A stretch of 10,111 bases of DNA from Thermoplasmatota archaeon (GCA_016929175.1 JAFGJI010000270.1:1-10111), one strand, 5' to 3'; counted from the stretch's first letter, positions 1-6,406 are shown. Translations and numbers: made by a program. Notes: a model not told the origin generated them from the letters alone.

Positions 1-233
1 CCTATGTCGCATATCGGGACCTCCTCGAGCTCGACATCGATGTCCATCAGAAAGGTCTCGAAATTGTGGGTCTCCGACCTTATGAACGCCGGAGCCTCGG
101 AAGCACCTCTGCGATGGGAGACGGTCGCATCGTAGGGAACCCCGAATATGGCATAACGGGCTTTTTCAAAATCGGACCGGGCATCGGCAAAGGAAGGTTC
201 CGCCTCCCTCAGGTCCACACCGTTGGACCTCAT
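1..233 (-). CDS. speB: Agmatinase (ureohydrolase family), N-terminal part, cut by window edge
   Basis: The first 77 codons of a minus-strand gene that runs off the left edge. My own translation begins MRSNGVDLREAEPSF and continues with YAIFGVPYDATVSHRRGA (about residues 28-45), then a segment rich in Glu and Asp ending CDIG. The 'FGVPYD' strand followed by a Gly-Ala turn and an 'AP..IR' helix is typical of the N terminus of archaeal agmatinases in the arginase/ureohydrolase family. The manganese-binding His and Asp residues lie further on and cannot be seen. Agmatinase hydrolyses agmatine to putrescine and urea in the cytoplasm. The ATG lies 10 bases after the stop of the aIF5A gene, so the two are almost certainly cotranscribed. 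The pairing makes biological sense because polyamines supply the aminobutyl group for hypusine on aIF5A. A different ureohydrolase such as formimidoylglutamase is possible but less likely in this context. Confidence 0.85.
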   Translation of the reverse strand, partial: MRSNGVDLREAEPSFADARSDFEKARYAIFGVPYDATVSHRRGASEAPAFIRSETHNFETFLMDIDVELEEVPICDI

Positions 234-243
234 CTGACCCACT

Positions 244-630
244 TCACACCCTCGTGATCTGTCTGCGGCCCATGGCATCCTGGTAGGAGACCTCCTGACC
301 CGCTTCGATCTCTTTGCGGAATTCCTCCGGGATGTCTATGTTGAACATCTCGAAGGTCTCCATATCCATGAGCTGGGCTTCGGTTCCCTGAATGGAGACG
401 ACCTGGGCAGTCCTCTTCTCGATCATGGGGACCTGGACCTTGTGAGTGACCGGGGCCACCAACGATTTCTTTGCTCCGGAGAATATCCCGATCGCGACAA
501 TCCTCGCTTTCGCCTCACCGTGCTTCCCCGGCTTGGATGTTGTCAGTTCTATGATCTTGCAGGGCTCGTCATCGATGACGAGATACCTGTTGACCTTGAG
601 CTCCCTCACTTGCTGCATGGTCCAGGACAT
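244..630 (-). CDS. eif5A: Translation initiation factor 5A (aIF5A), hypusine-containing
   Basis: A 128-residue protein, the normal aIF5A length. The N-terminal SH3-like domain (about 1-70) carries the hypusination loop TSKPGKHGEAKAR; Lys36 in PGKHG is the residue expected to become deoxyhypusine or hypusine. The C-terminal half (about 71-128) is the OB-fold domain. The factor binds the ribosome and relieves stalling during elongation, notably at proline-rich stretches. I start it at the ATG ending at 630 (MSWTMQQVREL). The frame stays open for 20 more codons upstream, but that stretch contains the TATA box at 674-681, so the longer form would begin upstream of its own promoter. A weak GGGGTG motif lies about 6 bases before the chosen ATG. 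The agmatinase gene follows 10 bases after the stop, forming an operon. Identity is very secure; the exact start is well supported. Confidence 0.96.
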   Translation of the reverse strand: MSWTMQQVRELKVNRYLVIDDEPCKIIELTTSKPGKHGEAKARIVAIGIFSGAKKSLVAPVTHKVQVPMIEKRTAQVVSIQGTEAQLMDMETFEMFNIDIPEEFRKEIEAGQEVSYQDAMGRRQITRV

Positions 631-673
631 ATTTGGCACCCCGTTTGTTATTCGATTGGATAATTGGAATTGC

Positions 674-681
674 TTTATAAA
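674..681 (-). promoter_or_regulatory. TATA box of the aIF5A-agmatinase operon
   Basis: TTTATAAA, preceded on the minus strand by the A-rich stretch GAAAATA that could serve as a BRE. Its centre is about 47 bases from the aIF5A ATG, which predicts a transcript start near 650 and a leader of about 20 bases carrying the GGGGTG motif. The position inside the upstream-extended frame argues against the longer aIF5A start. Confidence 0.7.
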
Positions 682-693
682 TATTTTCAAAGG

Positions 694-724
694 AAAAAAA
701 AATGAGCCCGGTCGATGCCGGGCT
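694..724 (-). terminator. Hairpin plus T9 terminator of the Lys/Glu membrane protein gene
   Basis: Read on the minus strand, a perfect 7-base-pair stem AGCCCGG/CCGGGCT (718-724 with 705-711, loop of 6) is followed after two bases by nine T residues (694-702). It starts 11 bases after the stop codon of the membrane protein gene. Oligo-T alone can terminate archaeal RNA polymerase; the GC stem directly before it gives a bacterial-looking intrinsic terminator. It lies just upstream of the aIF5A TATA box and would insulate that operon. Confidence 0.8.
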
Positions 725-735
725 TCGCAGGTTGT

Positions 736-1383
736 TCAGTCGAACACATTGAAAATGGAGATCACTATTGTTATTCCTATCCAGATAAATTCCAAGACGA
801 AGTAACATACACCCAATCCTATGGATATGGCCGCCTTCTTCTTTTCGCCCTTCCTGTCCATCACAAGTTTGGCTATGCCCAACCCGATAGCGGCCAGAGC
901 AGCAAAGAAACCAAGTACCGATATAGGCCAGAAGAAGCAGGTAAAGCACCTTCCACCCCACGGTATTATCCAATCAAGTACTTGTATTCCAATAGTGGCA
1001 AGCATGATCACAACAGCGACGATACCGCAGATCAATCCGATCTTGACCAGAGTTGAAGCTTGCTTCCCCCTTCCTTCATCGGAGGCTTCTTTCTCTTTCT
1101 CCTTGGAGTGTGACTTCTTCTTTGGCTTCTCTTCCTCCTCCTCTTCTTCCTCCTCCTCCTCTTCCGGTTCTTCTTCCTCTTCCGGTTCTTCCTGATCTTC
1201 TTCAGGCTCCACCTCTTCTTCCTTCTCCTCGATCCGCTCCTCCTCCTTCTTCTCTTTCTTCTTCCTGGAGGGCTTCTTTTCCTTCTCCGGCATGTCCTCT
1301 TCCTTCTTCTTTTCGGACTTCTTTTTCTTCTTGGGGACCGCCTCTTGATCCTTCTCTGTAGATTTCTTTTCTTTCTTTACCAT
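736..1383 (-). CDS. Three-pass membrane protein with a long Lys/Glu-rich cytoplasmic head, function unknown
   Basis: A 215-residue protein I cannot assign to a named family. Residues 1-110 are low complexity and charge-segregated. About 1-47 are dominated by Lys, about 48-85 by Glu (including an unbroken run of Glu at roughly 74-85), and about 86-98 by Lys again, with Pro and Ser interspersed. Three hydrophobic segments follow: about 113-136, 150-175 and 186-212. A short loop between the first two holds Cys146-x-x-Cys149, and a basic loop between the last two reads DRKGEKKK. By the positive-inside rule the charged head and the second loop are cytoplasmic and the CxxC loop faces out. The ATG has a GAGGG ribosome binding site 7 bases upstream. 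The gene stands alone, with its own gap upstream and a hairpin terminator downstream. The function is not known; the head could act as a flexible tether or ion- or nucleic-acid-binding tail, but that is only inference. Repetitive GAA/GAG and AAG codons make the length of the Glu run liable to change. Confidence 0.8.
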   Translation of the reverse strand: MVKKEKKSTEKDQEAVPKKKKKSEKKKEEDMPEKEKKPSRKKKEKKEEERIEEKEEEVEPEEDQEEPEEEEEPEEEEEEEEEEEEKPKKKSHSKEKEKEASDEGRGKQASTLVKIGLICGIVAVVIMLATIGIQVLDWIIPWGGRCFTCFFWPISVLGFFAALAAIGLGIAKLVMDRKGEKKKAAISIGLGVCYFVLEFIWIGITIVISIFNVFD

Positions 1384-1457
1384 ATGAGAACCCTCTGAGC
1401 TTTAATAATTACAGGGTATAGAACATTCTTCAACATATTATAGTTGCTATTCCGCCT

Positions 1458-1465
1458 CTATAAAC
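1458..1465 (-). promoter_or_regulatory. Possible TATA box for the Lys/Glu membrane protein gene
   Basis: The gap 1384-1590 holds no convincing gene. On the minus strand it contains TTTATAGA at 1458-1465 and a second AT-rich candidate, AACTATAATATG, at 1434-1445. They would give leaders of roughly 50 and 30 bases before the ATG ending at 1383. I cannot choose between them from sequence alone. Confidence 0.35.
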
Positions 1466-1571
1466 CGATGTACACGACAGGCCGCCTGCCGTCGGAACAT
1501 CCAGTCATTGTATATTGTCCCGGATAGGACCCGAACCGTTCATACCGGAACATGAGCCATGGAAGGTTTCA

Positions 1572-1599
1572 GGGGTATAGGTGCTTCCCCTTATACCCC
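1572..1599. repeat. Perfect 8-bp inverted repeat spanning the aminotransferase stop codon
   Basis: GGGGTATA (1572-1579) and TATACCCC (1592-1599) are separated by 12 bases; the right arm covers the TAA stop and the last codons of the aminotransferase gene. It could form a hairpin at the mRNA 3' end. No T tract follows, so it is not a classic terminator; RNA-end stabilisation is possible. Confidence 0.4.
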
Positions 1600-2859
1600 G
1601 GTAATTACCTCTTCTTCCCTGGGAAGCTGCTCCCTGGCCTTGGCCTTCCCCCATGTACCTATGACACCGGCCAGCCTCTTCACTCCTTCAACTATCATGT
1701 CATCCGCCGGATGTGTGAAGTTCAGCCTCATGCAGTTCGTCCCGGAACCGTCCGCGAAGAACGCACTGCCGATAACGTAGGCCACGTTCTGAGCTATGGC
1801 GTCGCTGAACATGTCGGTCGTATTGATGTTTTCGTTGAGTGTCGCCCACAGGAACATACCGCCCTCCGGGACCGGCCATCTGATGTACTCCTTTGGCATG
1901 TACTCGTCCATGGACTTCGCCATTATCCTCTGTTTCTGTCCGTAGAGCGAGATGATCTTTGTGAGGTGCTGGTCTATGTACCCTCTCTTGAGGTACTCCT
2001 TTGCAACGAACTGGGTGAAGGGAGGGGTGCAAAGGTCAACGGCCTGTTTGGCTATGACCATCTTATCGATCACGGGTTTGGGACCGAAGGTCCATGCTAT
2101 CCTGAAACCGGGTGCCAGTGTCTTGGAGAAGGTCCCCAGGTATATGACCCGGCCTCCGTCATCGAGCGCTTTCAAGGGGGGGATCGCATCGCCAGTGTAT
2201 CTCAGCTCACCGTAAGGATCGTCCTCAACGATTATGAGGTCGAACTCATGGGCAAGATCGATGATCTTCTTCCTGCGGGACAGCGACATGCAAACGCCAG
2301 CGGGATTGTGGAAGGTCGGAACGGTGTACAGGAATTTCATATATATGTTGTGCTTCATGGCATTCTTGAGATAATCCTGAAGAATGTCGACCTGGATCCC
2401 GTCGTCGTCAAGAGGTATCGAAACAACCTGGGGGCCGTAGACGTTGAATGCGTTGAGGGCACCAAGATATGTGGGCGCCTCCATGATGATGGTTGACGCC
2501 GACCCGATGAAAAGCCTCCCCAGCAGGTCAAGGCCCTGCTGCGATCCCGTGGTTATCAGGACGTTCTCGGCATCGCCGTCGATGTTCCATTTCTTCTTCA
2601 ACCTGATGGCTATCTGCTCTCTCAGTTCGGGTACGCCTTCGGTGGAGCCATACTGAAGCGCCCTGGTGGGCTCATCCTTCAGGATGTCCACGACAATATC
2701 CTCGATCTTTTCCACCGGGAAGGCGAGAGGATTTGGGAGACCCCCTGCGAATGAGATGATATCCGGCTTCTGGGTTAGTTTCAGGAGCTCCCTGATAACG
2801 GATGCTTTCATCTTGTTCGCCCTGTTGCTGAAAAGGTTCTCATAGTGTGGGACCGTCAC
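1591..2859 (-). CDS. PLP-dependent class I/II aminotransferase, 2-aminoadipate transaminase (LysN)-like
   Basis: A 422-residue fold-type I aminotransferase, cytoplasmic, of usual family length. Visible landmarks are the N-terminal ISFAGGLPNP segment (about 35-44), the TTGSQQGLDLL segment that binds the PLP phosphate (about 103-113), Asn185 in HNPAG, and Asp213 and Tyr216 in EDDPYGE, contacting the PLP ring. Lys246 in GTFSKTLAPGFRI forms the Schiff base, and Arg378 in NCMRLNF binds the substrate carboxylate. The FAGGLP and GSQQGLDL signatures place it in the LysN / kynurenine-aminotransferase-like branch, whose members are often promiscuous toward 2-aminoadipate, aromatic and branched-chain amino acids. 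The substrate cannot be fixed from sequence. The start is a GTG with a strong GGAGG (2867-2871) 7 bases upstream. The gene appears monocistronic, with its own TATA box at 2946-2953. No lysine-pathway gene is adjacent, so context does not narrow the role. Confidence 0.9.
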   Translation of the reverse strand: MTVPHYENLFSNRANKMKASVIRELLKLTQKPDIISFAGGLPNPLAFPVEKIEDIVVDILKDEPTRALQYGSTEGVPELREQIAIRLKKKWNIDGDAENVLITTGSQQGLDLLGRLFIGSASTIIMEAPTYLGALNAFNVYGPQVVSIPLDDDGIQVDILQDYLKNAMKHNIYMKFLYTVPTFHNPAGVCMSLSRRKKIIDLAHEFDLIIVEDDPYGELRYTGDAIPPLKALDDGGRVIYLGTFSKTLAPGFRIAWTFGPKPVIDKMVIAKQAVDLCTPPFTQFVAKEYLKRGYIDQHLTKIISLYGQKQRIMAKSMDEYMPKEYIRWPVPEGGMFLWATLNENINTTDMFSDAIAQNVAYVIGSAFFADGSGTNCMRLNFTHPADDMIVEGVKRLAGVIGTWGKAKAREQLPREEEVITGV

Positions 2860-2945
2860 GTTGTTTCCTCCTTGGAACTCTCCACACGGATCGTTCTCCT
2901 GGGCAAGGTATGAGAAGATAGTGCATTAATATTTTGGTCGTCGCA

Positions 2946-2953
2946 TTTATAAA
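2946..2953 (-). promoter_or_regulatory. TATA box of the aminotransferase gene
   Basis: TTTATAAA in the gap between the PUA gene and the aminotransferase. Its centre is about 90 bases before the GTG, giving a leader of roughly 65 bases. A weaker AT-rich site, AAAATATTAATG, lies nearer at about 2924-2935 and is an alternative. Confidence 0.5.
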
Positions 2954-2969
2954 GGACACCGTGGGCTGC

Positions 2970-3458
2970 TCAGACGACCGTATTCCAGATCTGGTCCCCA
3001 ACATAATGTATGGTCTTGACCGCCTTTCCTGAATCAGAAGGTCCCATCATCACACCTTGCATCAGCGCTTGGCCCACGCATAGAGGTCTCAGGTTCCTCT
3101 CATCCCTGACCCAGACCAGGTCCCCTATCTCGATCCCGGGATCGGCATCGATGATACCGGGGGCCATCACGTCCGCTCCGTTTGCAAGATACTTCACAGC
3201 TCCCATATCCACGGTGACCCATTTCCTGGAAGGCTTCAGGTCCAGGATCCCTTTCAATGTCAGAAGGAATCCCCCCCCCTCCTCCATCCCGATCACCTGT
3301 CCGTTCAGGATGTAGGACCTTTTTCCATCAAGAGTGCACGATTCCAGTTCCGGGTCATCCGGTCCGGCTGTACCCCATTCCTCGCGGATCCATGCATGGA
3401 CCTTCCTTGAATCCTTGACCCTCAGTCGGGACCTGTGCTTGACCGCCAATTCCCTCAT
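2970..3458 (-). CDS. PUA-domain protein, archaeal MCT-1/Tma20 homologue
   Basis: A 162-residue cytoplasmic protein. Residues 1-78 form a pre-PUA-like basic region (MRELAVKHRSRLRVKDSRKV at the start). Residues 79-160 are a PUA RNA-binding domain with VDMGAVKYLANGADVMAPGI (83-102), LCVGQALM (126-133) and the closing IHYVGDQIW (150-158). These blocks line up with human MCT-1 (VDKGAIKFVLSGANIMCPG, ALCVG, IHYLNDGLW), as I recall that sequence. Eukaryotic MCT-1 works with DENR on the small ribosomal subunit in non-canonical initiation and subunit recycling; a ribosome- or tRNA-related role in archaea is likely but not shown here. An in-frame TGA lies just upstream and the next Met is residue 58, so the ATG ending at 3458 is the only good start. 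A GAGGT motif sits close before it (3 bases). It is divergent from folC. Confidence 0.88.
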   Translation of the reverse strand: MRELAVKHRSRLRVKDSRKVHAWIREEWGTAGPDDPELESCTLDGKRSYILNGQVIGMEEGGGFLLTLKGILDLKPSRKWVTVDMGAVKYLANGADVMAPGIIDADPGIEIGDLVWVRDERNLRPLCVGQALMQGVMMGPSDSGKAVKTIHYVGDQIWNTVV

Positions 3459-3506
3459 GCTACCTCATGGGTCACGATGCATTTTACCGTTTCGTGTTGT
3501 GACCAA

Positions 3507-3514
3507 ATTATATA
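3507..3514. promoter_or_regulatory. Shared AT-rich TATA element between the PUA gene and folC
   Basis: ATTATATA lies about 25 bases before the folC ATG at 3536, which would place the folC transcript start at or next to its start codon; no ribosome binding site is visible there, so folC is probably leaderless. Read the other way (TATATAAT) it is about 50 bases from the PUA ATG and could also drive that gene with a leader of about 25 bases. One element serving both directions is an inference. Confidence 0.55.
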
Positions 3515-3535
3515 GGCGGTCGTGATTCATTCCGC

Positions 3536-5032
3536 ATGGACCCCTTCGAATACCTAGAGAAAAGGGGACTCTTCAATATCAAACCCGGACTCGAGAGGAT
3601 GGAAAAGGTCCTGCGGTCCTTCGACAACCCTCACCTTTCCATTCCCACCGTACACATAGGAGGGACCAACGGAAAAGGTTCGACCTCTGCCATCGTGGAG
3701 GCGATCATGAGAGAGTTCCCTCTCAGGACCGGGATGTATACAAGCCCTCATCTTTTGAGTGTTCTCGAGAGGCTCAGAATAGATGGCAAGGAGATCGACC
3801 GGGAAGCTCTGGGAAACGCCATGTCAAAGGTCCTTTCCGTCGAGATCGGGGAAGAGCTCACCTACTTCGAACTTCTCACCGCTGCCTCGTACCTCATCAT
3901 GGAAGAGTTGAAGGTCGATGTCAACATTAGCGAGGTCGGGATGGGTGGGAAGTGGGATGCGACGAACGTTCTCGGGCCGCAGGCGATCGCCATTACCAGC
4001 ATCTCGATGGACCACATGGATCATCTGGGTTACGATACGGTGTCGATCTCCGCCGAAAAATGCGGCATAATCAAGCCCTCGACCCCAGTGGTCGTCGGAG
4101 AAGTTTGTGCCGATCTTGAAGAGAAAGAAAGGTGTCTGAGAACGATACTGGACCGCTGCACGCACAACGGATGTCCGGTCGTGCTGGTATCACGTAAGGA
4201 AAGTGTTGAAGGCAAGAAGGAGCTTCTGTCATCCTACAATATCCCTGACTGGAGGGTGATCTCCGTGGAACCCGAGACCGGGATGAAGGGGACCAGAGCA
4301 AGGTTCGGGGTTTTTGGCCCCGAAAGGGATGGACAGAGGGAGCCAAAGTTCGCTCTCATAGACCGGATATTCAGGTCAGAGTTCGGATTGCCTCTCATAG
4401 GCGTCCATCAGGCATACAACATGGCAGTAGGCATCTGCCTTTCAATGCTCATCCTGCCCTTCGCGATATCACATTCCATGCTCAGAGGGGGGGATCCCGG
4501 GGCGCTCTCCAGTCTTATATCCGGTGATGTGGAGGAGCTTGTCAAGGAATATCCTCCGGCCAGACTGGAGCAGATGGTTCGGACAGGCCTGGAAAAGGTC
4601 AAGATCATAGGTAGAATGGAGGCCTTCGAGAGGGGAGGCAAGGAGCTGTTCATTGATGGAGGACATAATATCGAAGCAGCCAGATCGATCTCGTCAGCCC
4701 TTATCTCTGTCCATCCTGGAAGGAAGGTGGTCCTGCTCCTTGCCATGATGGGTGACAAGGATGTTGCAGGTTTTCTCAGGAACCTCGAGATCGATATCGG
4801 GTCCGTCATCCTGACGAAACTGCCGTATGACCGTGCGATGCCTCCCGGGAGGCTTCTCAAAGGGGCGATCATCTCAGGTCTGGACATGAAGGAGATACAT
4901 ATCATTCCCGATATCAAAATGGCGGTGGACAGATGGCTCGCTCTTGTCGATGATGAAAAAATAGGTCTGGCAACCGGTTCTTTCTATATTTATCGCTTCG
5001 TGAGGGGGGATCATGGCCTTCAGAACATATAG
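3536..5032 (+). CDS. folC: Folylpolyglutamate synthase / dihydrofolate synthase family Mur ligase
   Basis: A 498-residue ATP-dependent Mur ligase of the FolC type, which adds glutamate to folates (or to dihydropteroate) in the cytoplasm. The P-loop is GGTNGKGST (42-50), the family block EVGMGGKWDATNV spans 133-145, and SMDHMDHLG spans 157-165. Lys175 in SAEKCGIIK is the expected carbamylated lysine. The C-terminal domain has GRMEAFERG (359-367), DGGHN (374-378, usually DGAHN) and MMGDKD (404-409). It is longer than the usual 420-440 residues; extra sequence seems to sit around 240-280 and in a polar stretch at 311-345 between the domains. In archaea a pterin other than folate may be the substrate. 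The ATG lacks a ribosome binding site but follows a TATA element by about 25 bases, suggesting a leaderless transcript. The 3' end overlaps the convergent reductase gene by 13 bases. Confidence 0.92.
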   Translation: MDPFEYLEKRGLFNIKPGLERMEKVLRSFDNPHLSIPTVHIGGTNGKGSTSAIVEAIMREFPLRTGMYTSPHLLSVLERLRIDGKEIDREALGNAMSKVLSVEIGEELTYFELLTAASYLIMEELKVDVNISEVGMGGKWDATNVLGPQAIAITSISMDHMDHLGYDTVSISAEKCGIIKPSTPVVVGEVCADLEEKERCLRTILDRCTHNGCPVVLVSRKESVEGKKELLSSYNIPDWRVISVEPETGMKGTRARFGVFGPERDGQREPKFALIDRIFRSEFGLPLIGVHQAYNMAVGICLSMLILPFAISHSMLRGGDPGALSSLISGDVEELVKEYPPARLEQMVRTGLEKVKIIGRMEAFERGGKELFIDGGHNIEAARSISSALISVHPGRKVVLLLAMMGDKDVAGFLRNLEIDIGSVILTKLPYDRAMPPGRLLKGAIISGLDMKEIHIIPDIKMAVDRWLALVDDEKIGLATGSFYIYRFVRGDHGLQNI

Positions 5033-6168
5033 TCCATCCATTCCTTACCTCCCTGGACCATGGCGAGTCCCTTCAGTACAAGGGCGTAAAGTCCAGGTCT
5101 TGGCAGAGCCTCGATCACTGTCTTCTTTGGATCGATGTCCTGAATGTCCCTGCCTCTTGCGATCGATGTCAACATGTCCAAGGTCGGGTCGTCGATGGAG
5201 GACAGAAGGTCCCTCCTTCTTATGTTCATGAAAGAGAACGCCAGGTGATCATGGACCATCCTCTCCAGGTCTCCGAGCGCATTGTCATTTCCGGACAGAT
5301 GGTCCGCGAGAGCCTTTGCCCCCTCTCTTCCCGAAAGCATCGCACAATGTATACCCCCCTTGGACACAGGGTGGCTGAATCCTCCGCAGTCACCCACGGC
5401 CACAACGGATGCACCCGTGAACTTCCCGATGGGTCCTCCATCCGGGACCATTCCTCCGTGCCAGGATCTGATCTCATCTCTCCTTATGGAAGTCTTTCTG
5501 ATGAACCACTCGAACCAGGACCTCAGGTCCTTCCTTGCAACCACCCCGATATTGACCTCATTCCCCCGGGGAAAATACCATCCATAGCCTCCAACCAGTG
5601 CACTACTGACGTGGAAATCCATTCGGGCAGAGTTATCCCGCCGTGAGATCTTGGCCCCGAGCCCCATCATCATCTCCCTGTTTTCCCCCAGTCCGAACAT
5701 CCGGTTCAGATGGGAGACCGGACCGGTTGCTAGGACCACTCCCCGTGCATCCAAATGACCTTTTTTGGTCCTCAGCCTCCAGCCATTTTCTGTACTTGAT
5801 CCGCTGATGACATTTGTCGATAGGATGGCTCGTGCCCCCCCCGCTTCCGCGATCCTTACCAGTTCCAGATCGAACAGCCTGCGGTCGATGCTGAACCCCC
5901 TGTTCCTTGATCCCATAAAGCTGCCGGACAGCGAAAAGATACGGGACCCTTCCAATTCATGAACGATCCATTCACCATCACCAAGGCCCGAATAGGCCAG
6001 TGCCTTCTGCGATATCACCTCTCCGCACTGGATGGGGACTCCCGGTTCCTCTCTCGCATCAAGCAGGACAGTTGAAAGCCCCATCGATGCCAAAACAGCG
6101 GCAGCAGAGGTGCCAGCGGGTCCGCCCCCTACGACTGCCACATCAATTCCTTTCGAACCGGGTTTCAA
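5020..6168 (-). CDS. Geranylgeranyl reductase family flavoprotein
   Basis: A 382-residue FAD enzyme that is likely to saturate the geranylgeranyl chains of archaeal membrane lipids (digeranylgeranylglycerophospholipid reductase group). The dinucleotide-binding motif GGGPAG is at 14-19 with Asp37 ending the second strand. IQCGE with Cys48 follows, matching the conserved Cys of this family. GGYGWYFPR (193-201) is the family signature, and GDCGGFSHPVSKGGI (259-273) is the second FAD motif (usually GDAAG). The frame is blocked upstream by TGA and lacks an ATG before the Rossmann fold, so translation must start at TTG ending at 6168, which has GGGGG about 7 bases upstream. It follows a 43-residue ORF by 64 bases and probably shares its promoter. 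Archaea often encode several paralogues; menaquinone or polyprenol side chains are other possible substrates. Confidence 0.87.
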   Translation of the reverse strand: MKPGSKGIDVAVVGGGPAGTSAAAVLASMGLSTVLLDAREEPGVPIQCGEVISQKALAYSGLGDGEWIVHELEGSRIFSLSGSFMGSRNRGFSIDRRLFDLELVRIAEAGGARAILSTNVISGSSTENGWRLRTKKGHLDARGVVLATGPVSHLNRMFGLGENREMMMGLGAKISRRDNSARMDFHVSSALVGGYGWYFPRGNEVNIGVVARKDLRSWFEWFIRKTSIRRDEIRSWHGGMVPDGGPIGKFTGASVVAVGDCGGFSHPVSKGGIHCAMLSGREGAKALADHLSGNDNALGDLERMVHDHLAFSFMNIRRRDLLSSIDDPTLDMLTSIARGRDIQDIDPKKTVIEALPRPGLYALVLKGLAMVQGGKEWMDYMF

Positions 6169-6232
6169 TATTCTTCCCCCGGGAGTTTTGTCATTTCATC
6201 GAACTTACTCGGGATCGGAAGATCGCCAGGGC

Positions 6233-6364
6233 TCATTCCTCGAAAATGTCCTTGAGATATTCCCTGCCCTTGTTTTCGAGCAGGGGCTTGTAATCCTCGC
6301 TGATGTAGAAGCATTTCATCTGCAGGGAGTATATGCTCGAATCAGACCTGATCATCCGGTTCAT
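6233..6364 (-). CDS. Small ORF (43 residues) ahead of the geranylgeranyl reductase, unknown function
   Basis: A short frame found by hand translation, starting MNRMIRSDSSIYSLQ and ending GREYLKDIFEE. It has one Cys (residue 18, in MKCFY), an acidic C terminus, no membrane segment and no metal-binding pattern. Support for translation is strong: GGTGATC (6369-6375), a near-perfect archaeal ribosome binding site, lies 4 bases before the first ATG, and a TATA box (6399-6406) sits about 25 bases before the expected transcript start. A second in-frame ATG three codons in (ending at 6355) is an alternative start. The reductase follows 64 bases downstream, so the two are probably cotranscribed. I do not recognise the family. 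It could be a small partner of the reductase or a leader peptide; both are guesses. Confidence 0.65.
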   Translation of the reverse strand: MNRMIRSDSSIYSLQMKCFYISEDYKPLLENKGREYLKDIFEE

Positions 6365-6368
6365 CCCA

Positions 6369-6375
6369 GATCACC
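6369..6375 (-). promoter_or_regulatory. Ribosome binding site of the 43-residue ORF
   Basis: GGTGATC on the minus strand matches the core complementary to the archaeal 16S rRNA 3' end (GATCACCTCC). Spacing to ATG is 4 bases from the full motif, or 6 from GGTGA. This is the main evidence that the small ORF is translated. Confidence 0.75.
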
Positions 6376-6398
6376 GAACATTCAAATTGGATTGGGCG

Positions 6399-6406
6399 CT
6401 TATAAA
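6399..6406 (-). promoter_or_regulatory. TATA box of the small ORF-reductase transcript
   Basis: TTTATAAG on the minus strand, centred about 38 bases from the small-ORF ATG. The predicted transcript start near 6378 leaves a leader of about 14 bases that just includes the GGTGATC ribosome binding site. Confidence 0.65.

Noticed and set aside
66..257. Plus-strand 63-codon frame at the left edge
   Set aside because: The minus strand here encodes a convincing agmatinase N terminus directly after aIF5A.
631..690. Twenty-residue extension of aIF5A
   Set aside because: It contains the TATA box and lacks similarity to aIF5A N termini.
821..1361. Plus-strand frames rich in Ser, or in Leu and Pro, opposite the Lys/Glu gene
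   Set aside because: They are the antisense reading of GAA/GAG and AAG repeats. The minus-strand frame has a ribosome binding site, membrane segments and a terminator.
1474..1498. Imperfect GC-rich inverted repeat in the gap before the Lys/Glu gene
   Set aside because: The pairing needs a bulge, no T tract follows on either strand, and it may be chance.
1552..2496. A 314-codon plus-strand frame opposite the aminotransferase
   Set aside because: The aminotransferase on the minus strand has all PLP-binding residues; the plus-strand translation has no recognisable domain and no promoter.
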